Shown here piece by piece: positions 26,158 through 34,876 of a stretch of DNA of 64,000 bases. Source of the DNA: Amycolatopsis sp. DSM 110486 (GTDB lineage: Bacteria; Actinomycetota; Actinomycetes; Mycobacteriales; Pseudonocardiaceae). The DNA is taken from positions 3,921,001 through 3,985,000 of the forward strand of contig NZ_CP080519.1 of NCBI RefSeq assembly GCF_019468465.1, given 5' to 3'. Every line of letters starts with the position of its first letter. Position 1 is the stretch's first letter. Under the pieces are notes generated by a model that saw only the letters and a program-made list of their open reading frames with translations, searched no databases and had not been told where the DNA came from. Position numbers and translations under genes: made by a program.

Positions 26158-26889
26158 GTGGCCAACCGAATCCACCCCACCGCGATCATCGGCGAAGGCG
26201 TCGAGCTCGGCGACGACAACGTGATCGGACCGTACACGGTGATCGTCGGCCCGACCAGGATCGGCGACGGCAACTGGATCGGCCCGCACGTGACCATCGG
26301 CACGCCGGGCGAGGACCGTGGCCGTGAACACCCCGCCGGCTGGGACACCGCACCGACCGGCGACGCGGACGCCGACGGCCACGGTGTGGTGATCGGCAGC
26401 CGCAACCGCATCCGCGAGTACGCGACCGTCCACCAGGGCACCTGGCGCACCACCACGCTCGGCAGCGACGGTTACTACCTGCGCGGCTCCCACATAGCCC
26501 ACGACTGCCTGGTCGGCTCCGGCGTCACCATCGCGTCCAACGTGCTCACCGGCGGCCACTGCCACATCTGGGACGGCGCCAACCTCGGCATGGGCGCGAT
26601 CCTGCACCAGAAGGTGGTGGTCGGTCCCGGCGCGATGGTCGGCATGGCCTCGGCCGTGCGGCGCGAGGTGGGCGCGTTCACGATCGCCGTGGGCAACCCG
26701 GCGCGCGTCACCGGCGTGAACGTCGTGGGCCTGTCCCGCCGAGGTCTGGACGAGGCCACGATCGAGGCACTGGGGCCGTGGCTGAAGGGCAAGGAGGGCC
26801 TCCCGGAGGATGGGCTGGCCGACCGCCTGCCCGGCGACCTCTCTACCTTGGTCAAAGCGTGGGACGCCCGCCCGCGCGACGAGCACTAG
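26158..26889 (+). CDS. LpxA-like hexapeptide acyltransferase (second LbH copy)
   Basis: 243 residues. Left-handed beta-helix repeats fill residues 5-185 (IHPTAIIGEGVELGDDNVIGPYTVI, GDGNWIGPHVTIG, and SHIAHDCLVGSGVTIASNVL with the catalytic-type His). The helical C-terminus resembles LpxA. LpxA-type enzymes use acyl-ACP as donor, and the next gene here encodes an ACP, which makes acyl-ACP-dependent acylation of an amino sugar the simplest reading. Lipid A itself is not expected in a Gram-positive. The start is GTG, 10 bp before the ACP gene ends the spacing. Confidence 0.85.
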   Translation: MANRIHPTAIIGEGVELGDDNVIGPYTVIVGPTRIGDGNWIGPHVTIGTPGEDRGREHPAGWDTAPTGDADADGHGVVIGSRNRIREYATVHQGTWRTTTLGSDGYYLRGSHIAHDCLVGSGVTIASNVLTGGHCHIWDGANLGMGAILHQKVVVGPGAMVGMASAVRREVGAFTIAVGNPARVTGVNVVGLSRRGLDEATIEALGPWLKGKEGLPEDGLADRLPGDLSTLVKAWDARPRDEH

Positions 26890-26899
26890 GAGCGTTGAA

Positions 26900-27145
26900 A
26901 TGCCGGAAGTCGCCCCCAAGCTGCGCGAGGTCTTCGTAGAGGCGCTCGACCTCGACGGTGACGTGGACGTCGAGAACCTGAAGTACCGCGACATCGAGGC
27001 GTGGGACTCGGTCGGCCACATGGCGCTGGTCGCGGCCATCGAGGCCGAGTTCGACGTCGAGTTCGACACCGACCAGGTCATCGACATGTCGAGCTTCAAG
27101 GTCGCCGTGGACATGGTGACCGAGCTGAAGTCGAAGAATGACTGA
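26900..27145 (+). CDS. Stand-alone acyl carrier protein
   Basis: 81 residues, acidic, four-helix ACP pattern. The phosphopantetheine serine is Ser37 in EAWDSVGHM, where the usual DSL is DSV. The C-terminal half (IEAEFDVEFDTDQVIDMSSFKVAVDMV) matches ACP helices 2-4. It would carry the acyl group used by the ligase, reductases or acyltransferase around it. It sits 10 bp after the acyltransferase and overlaps the SDR gene by 8 bp. The short distance to the other genes argues for a dedicated rather than housekeeping ACP. Confidence 0.92.
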   Translation: MPEVAPKLREVFVEALDLDGDVDVENLKYRDIEAWDSVGHMALVAAIEAEFDVEFDTDQVIDMSSFKVAVDMVTELKSKND

Positions 27146-27869
27146 TCTCACCGGGCGCGTCGCGCTGGTGACCGGAGGTACGCGCGGGATCGGCCTGGCC
27201 ACCGCGCGCGCCCTGGTCGAGGCCGGCGCCACGGTGGTCCTGACCGGCCGCGACGAGGCCCGCGCGAAGGAAGCCGCGGAAGCCGTCGGTGCCGCCGCCG
27301 GCCTTGCGCTCGACGTCACCGACGCCAAGGCCGTGTCGACGGTCGTCCGCGGGGTCGCGAAGGAGCACGGCAGGCTCGACGTCGTGGTCGCCAACGCCGG
27401 GATCATGGAGGACGCGCTCCTCGGCATGATCCGCGAGGAGCTCGTCGACACCACGCTGGCCACCAACGTCGCCGGCACGCTGCACACTGTGCAGGCCGCG
27501 GCGCGGGCCATGATGCGTAAAAAATCCGGCGCGATCGTGGTGCTCGCCTCCGTGGTGGGACAGTACGGAAGCGCAGGTCAGACCGTGTACGCGGCGTCGA
27601 AGGCGGCGGTGGCCAACATCGCGCGCTCGGCCGCGAAGGAGCTCGGCCGCTCGGGTATCCGCGTGAACGCGGTGGCGCCCGGCGTGATCGAGACGGACCT
27701 CACCTCGGGGCTGTCCGAGGACGCGAAGGCGGGCAACGTCGCGAAGACGCCGCTGGGCCGGCTCGGGACCGCCGAGGACGTGGCGAAGGCGATCCGGTTC
27801 CTGGTGAGCGACGACGCCGCGTTCATCACCGGACAGGTGCTGGGGATCGACGGAGGCTTGGTGCTGTGA
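27138..27869 (+). CDS. FabG-like short-chain dehydrogenase/reductase
   Basis: 243 residues, classical SDR. TGGTRGIGLATA (13-24) binds the cofactor; VVANAGIMED is the NAG motif; the catalytic triad is Ser in VLASVVGQYG with YAASK; the C-terminus ITGQVLGIDGGLVL is FabG-like. It most likely reduces a 3-ketoacyl-ACP or -CoA to the 3-hydroxyacyl form. It overlaps both neighbours (8 bp with the ACP, 4 bp with the ligase), so it belongs to the same polycistronic unit. Sugar dehydrogenase activity is a less likely alternative. Confidence 0.9.
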   Translation: MTDLTGRVALVTGGTRGIGLATARALVEAGATVVLTGRDEARAKEAAEAVGAAAGLALDVTDAKAVSTVVRGVAKEHGRLDVVVANAGIMEDALLGMIREELVDTTLATNVAGTLHTVQAAARAMMRKKSGAIVVLASVVGQYGSAGQTVYAASKAAVANIARSAAKELGRSGIRVNAVAPGVIETDLTSGLSEDAKAGNVAKTPLGRLGTAEDVAKAIRFLVSDDAAFITGQVLGIDGGLVL

Positions 27870-29275
27870 CGCTGTGGGGTGCGGGTGCCCGGCTGGTCGA
27901 CGCGGCCGGGGGCCGCACGCTGGCGGGCGACGAGCTGGACGCGGAGGTCGCGCGCGTCGCGGCCGCGCTCGGTGAGCTGCCCGCGGGTGTGCTGTTCGCG
28001 CGGATGTCCGTCGACCTGGTGAGCGTGCTGCGCTACCTCGGCGCCGTCGAGGCCCACCGCGCGGTGGCGCTGATCGACCCGGCGCTCGACGCCGACGTGC
28101 TCGCGGGCCTGATCACGCGGTTCCGGCCCGCCGCCGTGCTGGCCGCGCCGGACGCCCCGGTGCCCGAGGGCTACACGGCGTCCGGCGAGAACTGGGTGCG
28201 CGAGTCGGCTGACGGCGTGAAGCCGCACCCCGAGCTCGCCGTGCTGCTGCCGACGAGTGGTTCCACTGGCAACCCCAAGCTCGTCCGCCTCTCGCGCACC
28301 GGTTTGCTCGCCAACGCCGAGGCGATCGCCGAAGTGCTGAGCGTCGACGCCGACGAGATCGCCCCCACCTGCCTGCCGTTGCACTACAGCTACGGCCTTT
28401 CGGTGCTGAATTCGCACCTCGTGCGTGGCGCGACCGTGGTGATCGAAGCGTCGGGCGTGCTCGGCCGCGGATTCTGGGACGCGGTGAACGAATACGGCAT
28501 CACGTCGCTGTCCGGCGTGCCGTACCACTACGAAATGTTGCGGCGCCTCAAGTTCGACCCCGAGAAGTACCCGACGCTGCGCACGCTCACGCAGGCCGGC
28601 GGCAAGCTGCGCGACGAGCTCGTGGTCGAGTTCAACGACAAGATGCGCGCGGTCGGCGGCCGGATGTACGTGATGTACGGCCAGACCGAGGCCTCGCCGC
28701 GCATGACCACCGTGCCCGCCGAGCGCCTCGCCGACAAGATCGGCTCCGCCGGCCCCGCGCTTCCCGGCGGCGCGTTCTCCGTCCGCCGCGACGACGGGAT
28801 CGAGACCAAGCACCCCAAGATCGTCGGTGAGGTCGTCTACCGTGGACCCAACGTGATGATGGGCTACGCCGACGACGAGGCCGGCCTGGCCGCGGGCGAC
28901 GAGTGCGGCGGGCTGCTCGCCACCGGTGACCTCGGGTACCTCGACGAAGAGGGGTACCTGTTCATCACCGGGCGGCTCAAGCGCATCGGCAAGGTGTTCG
29001 GCAACCGCGTGAGCCTCGACGACCTGGAGCTCGCCGTGCGCCAGGCCGCGGTGGGCATCGACGTGGTGGCGGCCGTGCCGGCGGGCGACAAGGTCGTGCT
29101 GTGGGCCGAGCTGCCCGAGGGCGACGGCGCCAAGGCGATCTGCAAGGACGCGTCGCGCGCGTTGTCGGAGCGGCTGCACCTGCACACCAGCGGGTTCGAC
29201 GTGCGGCCGATCGACACGGTGCCGCTGCTGGCCAGCGGGAAGATCGACTACCGGTCGTTGGAAGGACGGGTATGA
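27866..29275 (+). CDS. Class I adenylate-forming acid ligase (AMP-binding)
   Basis: 469 residues, shorter than the 500-550 of acyl-CoA synthetases. P-loop LLPTSGSTGNPKLV, A5 motif VMYGQTEASPRM, A7 TGDLGYLDEEGYLFITGRLKRIGKVFGNRVSLDDLE, and the C-terminal catalytic Lys459 in LASGKIDY are all present, so it should be active. It would activate a carboxylic acid as acyl-AMP and pass it to CoA or to the adjacent ACP. The start GTG overlaps the SDR stop (GTGA), and its own stop overlaps the LuxE start (ATGA). Confidence 0.9.
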   Translation: MTLWGAGARLVDAAGGRTLAGDELDAEVARVAAALGELPAGVLFARMSVDLVSVLRYLGAVEAHRAVALIDPALDADVLAGLITRFRPAAVLAAPDAPVPEGYTASGENWVRESADGVKPHPELAVLLPTSGSTGNPKLVRLSRTGLLANAEAIAEVLSVDADEIAPTCLPLHYSYGLSVLNSHLVRGATVVIEASGVLGRGFWDAVNEYGITSLSGVPYHYEMLRRLKFDPEKYPTLRTLTQAGGKLRDELVVEFNDKMRAVGGRMYVMYGQTEASPRMTTVPAERLADKIGSAGPALPGGAFSVRRDDGIETKHPKIVGEVVYRGPNVMMGYADDEAGLAAGDECGGLLATGDLGYLDEEGYLFITGRLKRIGKVFGNRVSLDDLELAVRQAAVGIDVVAAVPAGDKVVLWAELPEGDGAKAICKDASRALSERLHLHTSGFDVRPIDTVPLLASGKIDYRSLEGRV

Positions 29276-30324
29276 GTGTGTTCACGCGCTCGCAGGCCGA
29301 GCGGGAGGCGCAGCTGCTTCCCGAGCTCGCGGAGCTGACCGCGCACCACCGCGCGAGCTCCGAGGGCTACGACCGGATCCTGACGTCGCTCGGAATCGCG
29401 CCGAACGCGCAGTTCGCCACGATCGCGGACCTGCCGTGGCTGCCGGTGCGCATGTTCAAGACCCACGACCTCAAGTCCATCCCCGACGCCGAGGTGTTCA
29501 AGACGCTCACGTCTTCGGGCACCACCGGCGCCGGCGCGTCGCGCATCTACCTGGACAAGGACGCGGCGGGCGCGCAGACCAAGCAGCTCGGCGCGACGCT
29601 GCAGGAAGTCCTCGGCGGCGAGCGGCTCCCGATGCTGATGGTCGACACCATCGGCATCATCAAGAACCGCCGTTCGTTCTCCGCGCGCGGCGCCGGCGTG
29701 CTGGGCATGGCCAACTTCGGCCGCAAGCACACGTACGTGCTCGACGAGAACGACCAGCCCGACGTCGAGGCCGTGAAGAAGTTCCTCGCCGAGTACGGGG
29801 ACAAGCCGTTCCTGATCTTCGGGTTCACCTTCATGGTGTGGCTCTACCTGTACGAGGTGGCGCGCGACCACGGGCTTGATCTCTCCAACGGCATCCTGAT
29901 CCACTCCGGCGGCTGGAAGAAGCTGATCGACCGCGCCGTGGACAACACCGAGTTCCGCCTTCGGTTCAAAGAGGACACCGGCCTCACGCGGATCCACAAC
30001 TACTACGGGATGATCGAGCAGATCGGCACTGTGTTCCTCGAAGGGCCGTCGGGGAACTCCCTGTACTGCCCGGATTTCGCCGACGTCGTGATCCGTGATC
30101 CGGAGACGTGGCGCGAGCAGCCGGTGGGCAAGCCGGGTGTGATCGAGGTCGTCTCGACGCTGCCGCGCTCGTACCCGGGGCACGTGCTGCTGACCGAAGA
30201 CCTCGGTGTGTACAACGGCATCGACGACGGAGACTGGCCCGGCAAGCACTTCTCCGTGCTGGGGCGGCTGCCGAAGGCCGAGGCGCGGGGTTGTTCGGAC
30301 ACGTTCTCGGGGGCGGCCGCATGA
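29272..30324 (+). CDS. LuxE/PaaK-family acyl-protein synthetase
   Basis: 350 residues, as in LuxE. It shows the adenylation features TLTSSGTTGAGASRIYLD and FKEDTGLTRIHNYYGMIEQIG, and ends RLPKAEARGCSDTF with Cys341, matching the C-terminal acyl-accepting Cys of LuxE. In bioluminescent bacteria LuxE activates a fatty acid and hands the acyl group to LuxC. Here luxAB are absent and the context is a glycan locus, so the acyl group is probably a special side chain. It overlaps the genes on both sides by 4 bp. Confidence 0.92.
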   Translation: MSVFTRSQAEREAQLLPELAELTAHHRASSEGYDRILTSLGIAPNAQFATIADLPWLPVRMFKTHDLKSIPDAEVFKTLTSSGTTGAGASRIYLDKDAAGAQTKQLGATLQEVLGGERLPMLMVDTIGIIKNRRSFSARGAGVLGMANFGRKHTYVLDENDQPDVEAVKKFLAEYGDKPFLIFGFTFMVWLYLYEVARDHGLDLSNGILIHSGGWKKLIDRAVDNTEFRLRFKEDTGLTRIHNYYGMIEQIGTVFLEGPSGNSLYCPDFADVVIRDPETWREQPVGKPGVIEVVSTLPRSYPGHVLLTEDLGVYNGIDDGDWPGKHFSVLGRLPKAEARGCSDTFSGAAA

Positions 30325-31565
30325 TGTCTCTGGAGCAGCGGTTCCCTGTTGCGGAGCCGGTTGAGGTTGGTTCGCTGCTGGCCGAGGTGCGCGCCGAACC
30401 GCCGGGTGGCCGGCTGACCGTCGGCGACCCGCGCGTGGTCGAGTTCGTCACGAAGTTCGCGCGCAAGCTCCTCGCGCCCGCCCTCGCGCGGCGTTACCCG
30501 GAGCTGGCCTCGCTGGGTTTCTTCCTGCGCAAGGGAGAGCTCGCGAAAGCACTGTCCACTTTGGAAACCTCCGGCGACTCGCTGCGGTTCCCGCGCGGTC
30601 TCGTGTTTCACGTGCCGCCGGCCAACGTCGACACGATCTTCGTGTATTCGTGGGCCCTTTCGGCGCTGGCGGGCAACCCGAACGTCGTGCGCGTGTCGTC
30701 GCGCTCGGCGGGGGCGGCGGAGGCCGTGCTGGAGGCGTTGAACGCGGCGCTGGACGACGTGTCGCCGGCGACCGCGGCGACCATCCGCGCGACCCAGCGC
30801 ATGGTCACCTACGACCGCAGCGACGAGGTCAGCGGCGCCCTGTCGCTGGCCGCCGACCTGCGCGTGATCTGGGGCGGCGACGGTTCCGTCGCCGCGCTGC
30901 GCAAGTACCCGCTGGCGCCGCACGCGCGCGACCTCACGTTCCCGGACCGCTCGTCGTTCGCGGTCGCGTCGGTGCGCGGCTGGCAGGAGGCCACGCCGGA
31001 GCAGCGGCGGGCGGCGGCCGAGGGCTTCTACAACGACTCGTACTGGTTCGACCAGGCCGCGTGCTCGTCGCCGCGGGCGGTGTTCTGGGTCGGCGACGCC
31101 GACGGTGCGCGCGTGGCGGGCGAAGAGTTCCGGGCGCTGCTGGCATCGGTGCTCGAGGCCAAGCAGCACGTGACCGAGCCGGCGATGGCCGTGCAGAAGC
31201 GCGTGTCGGCCTACGGCGCGGCCGTCGACGGGCTCGTGTCGGCGATCTCTTTCGACGGAAATTCCCTGGCGACGCTGGAGCTCACCGACGCCACCGTGAT
31301 GCCCCGCGAATGGCTCGGCGCCGGCACTTTCGCCAACGCGCACCTCGCCTCGTTGGGTGAACTCGTGCCGCTGGTTCTGCGCAAGGACCAGACCGTGGCC
31401 CAGTTCGGATTTACCCGCGACGAGCTGCTTGAGTTCGTGACGGAGCTGGCCGGGCGCGGTGTCGATCGGGTGGTGCCGTTCGGCTCTGCCTTGACCTTTG
31501 CGGGCGTCTGGGACGGTTACGATCTGCTTGCCGAGTTCAGCCGTCTGGTCACGGTGCAGACCTGA
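30321..31565 (+). CDS. LuxC-family acyl-CoA/acyl-protein reductase
   Basis: 414 residues, slightly shorter than LuxC. It has an aldehyde-dehydrogenase fold with PPANVDTIFVYSWALSALAGNPNVVRVSSRS as the cofactor region and nucleophile Cys248 in DQAACSSPRAVFWVG. It would reduce an acyl thioester to an aldehyde with NADPH after acyl transfer from LuxE. The start ATGATG overlaps the LuxE stop. The product aldehyde may be a substrate for one of the aminotransferases or for condensation with a sugar; this is inference. Confidence 0.92.
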   Translation: MMSLEQRFPVAEPVEVGSLLAEVRAEPPGGRLTVGDPRVVEFVTKFARKLLAPALARRYPELASLGFFLRKGELAKALSTLETSGDSLRFPRGLVFHVPPANVDTIFVYSWALSALAGNPNVVRVSSRSAGAAEAVLEALNAALDDVSPATAATIRATQRMVTYDRSDEVSGALSLAADLRVIWGGDGSVAALRKYPLAPHARDLTFPDRSSFAVASVRGWQEATPEQRRAAAEGFYNDSYWFDQAACSSPRAVFWVGDADGARVAGEEFRALLASVLEAKQHVTEPAMAVQKRVSAYGAAVDGLVSAISFDGNSLATLELTDATVMPREWLGAGTFANAHLASLGELVPLVLRKDQTVAQFGFTRDELLEFVTELAGRGVDRVVPFGSALTFAGVWDGYDLLAEFSRLVTVQT

Positions 31566-31608
31566 CCAGGGGTGATGCGTCTGTGTTGCGTTGTGAGGAG
31601 ACTGGTCA

Positions 31609-32592
31609 GTGACGACCGTTCGAACGCCTGAGGAGGACTCTCCGGCTCCTGCGCAGCCGAAGAAGTCCACCAAGGCGAAGATCCTCGACGCGGTGCGGTG
31701 GCTCGCGATCGTGCTCGTGGTGGTCTTCGCGGCCAAGGCGCTCACCGACAACTGGACCGAGTTCTGGCACACGCTGTCCGATGTGGCCTGGCAGTCGTCG
31801 GTGCTCAGCCTGGCCGCGCTGGTGCTGGCGATCATGGTGTCGACCTGGGGCTGGCAGGTTCTGGTCGACGACCTCGGCAAACCCATCGGCTACATCCGTG
31901 GCGCGCAGATCTGCCTGGTCGGCTCGCTCGGCAAGTACGTGCCGGGTTCCGTGTGGGCGTACCTGCTGCAGATGGAGCTGGGGCGCAAAGCGGGACTCGC
32001 GCGGGCCCGCATTTTCACGGGTTCGCTGATCCAGCTGGGCGTCGGCGTCGTGTCGGCGCTGGTCGTGTCGCTGCTGGCGGCGCCGACGGTGTTCAGCAAC
32101 AGCCCGCGCGCGATGTGGCTGTTCGTGCTCATCCCGGTCGGCCTGGCGCTGCTCCACCCGCGCGTGCTGACGTGGGGCACTTCACTGGTGCTGAAAATTT
32201 TGCGGCGCCCGCCCCTCGAACGCCCCTTGACCTGGGCCGTGGTCCTCAAGACCTTCGGCGCTTCGACGCTGGCCTGGGTCCTGCAGGGCGTCCACCTGTG
32301 GCTCCTGGCCAACTCCGTCGGCGCGCCGGGCTTCAACGGCTTCGTGCTCTGCGTCGGCGCCATGGCCGTCGCGATGACCGTGGGCACCTTCGCCTTCATC
32401 CTGCCCAGCGGCATCGGCGTCCGCGAGGTGGCCCAGGTCGCCGTCCTCACGGCCAGCGGCCTCACCGTCGGCCAGGCCACTGCCTTCGCCGTGGCGTCGC
32501 GCGTCATGTTCACGGTCGCCGACCTCCTCACGGCGGGCTTCGCCGCGAGCGCGGCCTGGGCCACGAACCGCCGCATGGTCGCCGCCGCCTGA
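31609..32592 (+). CDS. LPG_synthase_TM (UPF0104) flippase-like membrane protein
   Basis: 327 residues, about eight membrane helices. The family blocks IRGAQICLVGSLGKYVPGSVWAYLLQMELGR and FILPSGIGVREVAQVAVLTASG match the flippase-like domain of MprF and of UPF0104 proteins. Such proteins move or modify lipid-linked molecules in the membrane. Here, 43 bp after luxC in the same orientation, it is a candidate for translocating the lipid-linked glycan made by this locus. It starts at GTG; the N-terminal 28 residues are charged and cytoplasmic. Confidence 0.82.
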   Translation: MTTVRTPEEDSPAPAQPKKSTKAKILDAVRWLAIVLVVVFAAKALTDNWTEFWHTLSDVAWQSSVLSLAALVLAIMVSTWGWQVLVDDLGKPIGYIRGAQICLVGSLGKYVPGSVWAYLLQMELGRKAGLARARIFTGSLIQLGVGVVSALVVSLLAAPTVFSNSPRAMWLFVLIPVGLALLHPRVLTWGTSLVLKILRRPPLERPLTWAVVLKTFGASTLAWVLQGVHLWLLANSVGAPGFNGFVLCVGAMAVAMTVGTFAFILPSGIGVREVAQVAVLTASGLTVGQATAFAVASRVMFTVADLLTAGFAASAAWATNRRMVAAA

Positions 32593-32607
32593 CGCGGCTG
32601 GTCGCCG

Positions 32608-32635
32608 GCCGGCTGCGGTCCGGACCTCAGCCGGC
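32608..32635. terminator. Possible bidirectional hairpin between convergent genes
   Basis: 8-bp stem GCCGGCTG/CAGCCGGC with a 12-nt loop, followed rightward by TGAAAAACC. It lies 16 bp after the flippase-like gene and 17 bp before the stop of the leftward GT-C gene. Confidence 0.4.
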
Positions 32636-32651
32636 TGAAAAACCCGCCGCC

Positions 32652-34583
32652 TCAGCCCTTCAACCGGTAAATCACCGCGTCCGAGTTCCGGTACACCTGC
32701 TCCAAGAACGGCAACCCGGCCAGCCCTACCAGCCCCGGCGACGCGTACGGCGGGTTCGGCGGCGCCATCGGCCGGCCCTGGATCACCCAGTGGATGTTGA
32801 GCCGCTGGACTGCCGAGCGCACCGCCGGGTCCGTCTCGTACTCGCGGAAGTTCCACGCCAGGTACAGCGCGTCCGAAGGGGGAGATGTGCCGTCGTCGTG
32901 GGCGGCGACGGTGCGGACGCCCGTGAGGGCATACGTCCAGACCGTGCCGTCGAGACGGTCGTTCATCGCCCACTCGCCCGGGGCCGCGAGGTGGCCGAGC
33001 TGGACCATCGCGGCTTCCTCGCCGGGCGTGATGGTCTGGTCGCGGGGGTTCGCGGAGCGGTAGCCGGAGGCGACGCGGTCGCTGTTCGATACCGCGTACA
33101 GGCCCTTCGTCGCGCCCACGAAGCCCAGCAGTACGAGCACCGCCAGGATCACCGACGGGACGCGCGGCGGCAGGTGCTCGCCGAGCCACTGCTGCACTGA
33201 CGCCACGCCGTGGCCCGCGATGAACGACAGCGGCACGATCGCCATCGAAATGAAGCGGTACGGGTCGTCCCACCACGGTCGCGAAAACGCCATCACCAGC
33301 GGCAAGTTCGACGACGACACGGCGGCGTACGCGAGACCGGTGATCAGCGCCGTCACGCCGATCCACCGCAGGTCGCCGAGCCGCCGGAAGAAGATGAAGC
33401 CCAGCAGCAACGCCGCCGAAAGCCACAGCTGCGGATGCGGTTCCCAGTGCTGGAAGCCCAGCAACGCGCCGATCGCGGTGCTCGCGCGGTACTCGCTCGG
33501 CCAGCCCAGGTACGGCAGGCTGCCGTTGGCCAGGCCGAGCGCGCCGAACAGCTGCAGCCACGCCACCAGAACCGACGCCACCGCGATCGGCAGCAGCGCG
33601 AGCAGGTCGTGGCCGAAGCGGTGCCAGCGTCGGCCCGGGGAGAACCAGCGTTGCAGCAGCAGCGGCCCGGCGAACAGGATCGCGCCGAACAGCGTCGACG
33701 AGTGGATGCACAGCAGCCCGACCGCGGCCGCGACCAGCAGGAATCCGGTGTCGGGCGCCACGCGCTCCAGGTAGCGCCGCAGCACCACGGCCGCCAGCGG
33801 CGTCAAAGCCAGCCCCAGCAGGAACGGGAACAGCGGCCCGCGGTTCATCGACTCGTACGTGCTCATCACCGGTGCCGCCGACACGAGCGCCACCGCGCCG
33901 GCCAGCACCGCGCGGCCGCGGAACTCGCGCACCAGCACGACCAGCGACAGCGCCAGCAGACCCGGCAGCACGACGGTGTTCACGTCGAGCGTCAGCGGGA
34001 TCGACGACTCGCCGGTCAGCGAGTACTGGATCGCGGCGAGCAGGTGGTACGCGTTGGGGTAGAAGGGCGGGTGGGCGTCGCCGTACCAGTTGAGCGTGCC
34101 CATGCCGAACAGGCTGCCGTCGCCGGTGGTCGCGATGTAGCGGACGCCGTTGGCCGCGTACGGCGCGTCACCGCCCTGCGCGATCGCGCCGAGGTGGCCC
34201 ATGCCGCGCACGGCGGCGTAGAACCCGAGCCCCGTCGCCAGCAGCAGGCATCCGATCACGCCCCACTGCCCGCGCGCGGACCACACCCGCGGTTCCGCCA
34301 CCGGCGGCCAGCGCCGCACCGTCAGCCGCCTCAGTCCGAACGCGACAGCCACGAAGACCACAGTGGTCACGCAGAACGTGAGCGTGTTGAACGGAAGCCC
34401 CATCGCCGCGGTCCACGGCCCCGCGAGACCGCCGATCGCGTAGCTCAGCAGCGGGGTGAGCCCGGCGAGCACCCAGCCACGCAGGCCCGCGGCCAGGCCG
34501 GTGAGCACCCCGGGCAGACCGACCACGAGCAGCAGGACGGCGAGACTCGCCACATCGGACAGCAGCGTGGGTTCGCTCGGCAA
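32652..34583 (-). CDS. DUF6541-like polytopic GT-C membrane protein (copy 1)
   Basis: 643 residues with about 13 hydrophobic helices, then a soluble C-terminal domain rich in Asp/His (MNDRLDGTVWTYALTGVRTVAAHDDGTSPPSDALYLAWNF region). NTLNWYGDAHPPFYPNAYHLLAAI near residue 190 resembles the first external loop of GT-C glycosyltransferases. It is a paralogue of the gene ending at 40802. Alignment with that paralogue (LPSEPTLLSDV against [11 protein letters not shown]) and an AGGA 6 nt upstream support this TTG start. It probably adds a sugar from a polyprenyl donor outside the membrane; donor and acceptor are unknown. Confidence 0.75.
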   Translation of the reverse strand: MPSEPTLLSDVASLAVLLLVVGLPGVLTGLAAGLRGWVLAGLTPLLSYAIGGLAGPWTAAMGLPFNTLTFCVTTVVFVAVAFGLRRLTVRRWPPVAEPRVWSARGQWGVIGCLLLATGLGFYAAVRGMGHLGAIAQGGDAPYAANGVRYIATTGDGSLFGMGTLNWYGDAHPPFYPNAYHLLAAIQYSLTGESSIPLTLDVNTVVLPGLLALSLVVLVREFRGRAVLAGAVALVSAAPVMSTYESMNRGPLFPFLLGLALTPLAAVVLRRYLERVAPDTGFLLVAAAVGLLCIHSSTLFGAILFAGPLLLQRWFSPGRRWHRFGHDLLALLPIAVASVLVAWLQLFGALGLANGSLPYLGWPSEYRASTAIGALLGFQHWEPHPQLWLSAALLLGFIFFRRLGDLRWIGVTALITGLAYAAVSSSNLPLVMAFSRPWWDDPYRFISMAIVPLSFIAGHGVASVQQWLGEHLPPRVPSVILAVLVLLGFVGATKGLYAVSNSDRVASGYRSANPRDQTITPGEEAAMVQLGHLAAPGEWAMNDRLDGTVWTYALTGVRTVAAHDDGTSPPSDALYLAWNFREYETDPAVRSAVQRLNIHWVIQGRPMAPPNPPYASPGLVGLAGLPFLEQVYRNSDAVIYRLKG

Positions 34584-34876
34584 CAGACTTCCTCGGCTGT
34601 GACGGATCCGCTCGGTACCTCCGGGTGGCGGATCGGAATCGGAGTCACAGATTAGCGGGCCCGATATACACCCGAACGGCTTATGTCCGAGAAGCGTAGG
34701 GAAGCGATTGACTGGACCAGCGTGAAGTGACGGCCGGAACCGCCAGACAACGCTGTGTATTCCGGCCAATTGCTCACCCGAAAGTGAGGTTTCGTCGCGG
34801 GGATTCACCGTGACAGCAGGTGGCGTCGGGGTGGCGGCCGGTGGGGACCGGCCGGGGGCTGGAGGCAGGGGGTCGC

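Noticed and set aside
26158..31565. Bioluminescence (lux) operon
   Set aside because: luxA, luxB and luxD are absent, and the LLM protein at 39.7 kb is a distant single-domain F420-type enzyme; LuxC/LuxE-like proteins also occur in non-luminous pathways.
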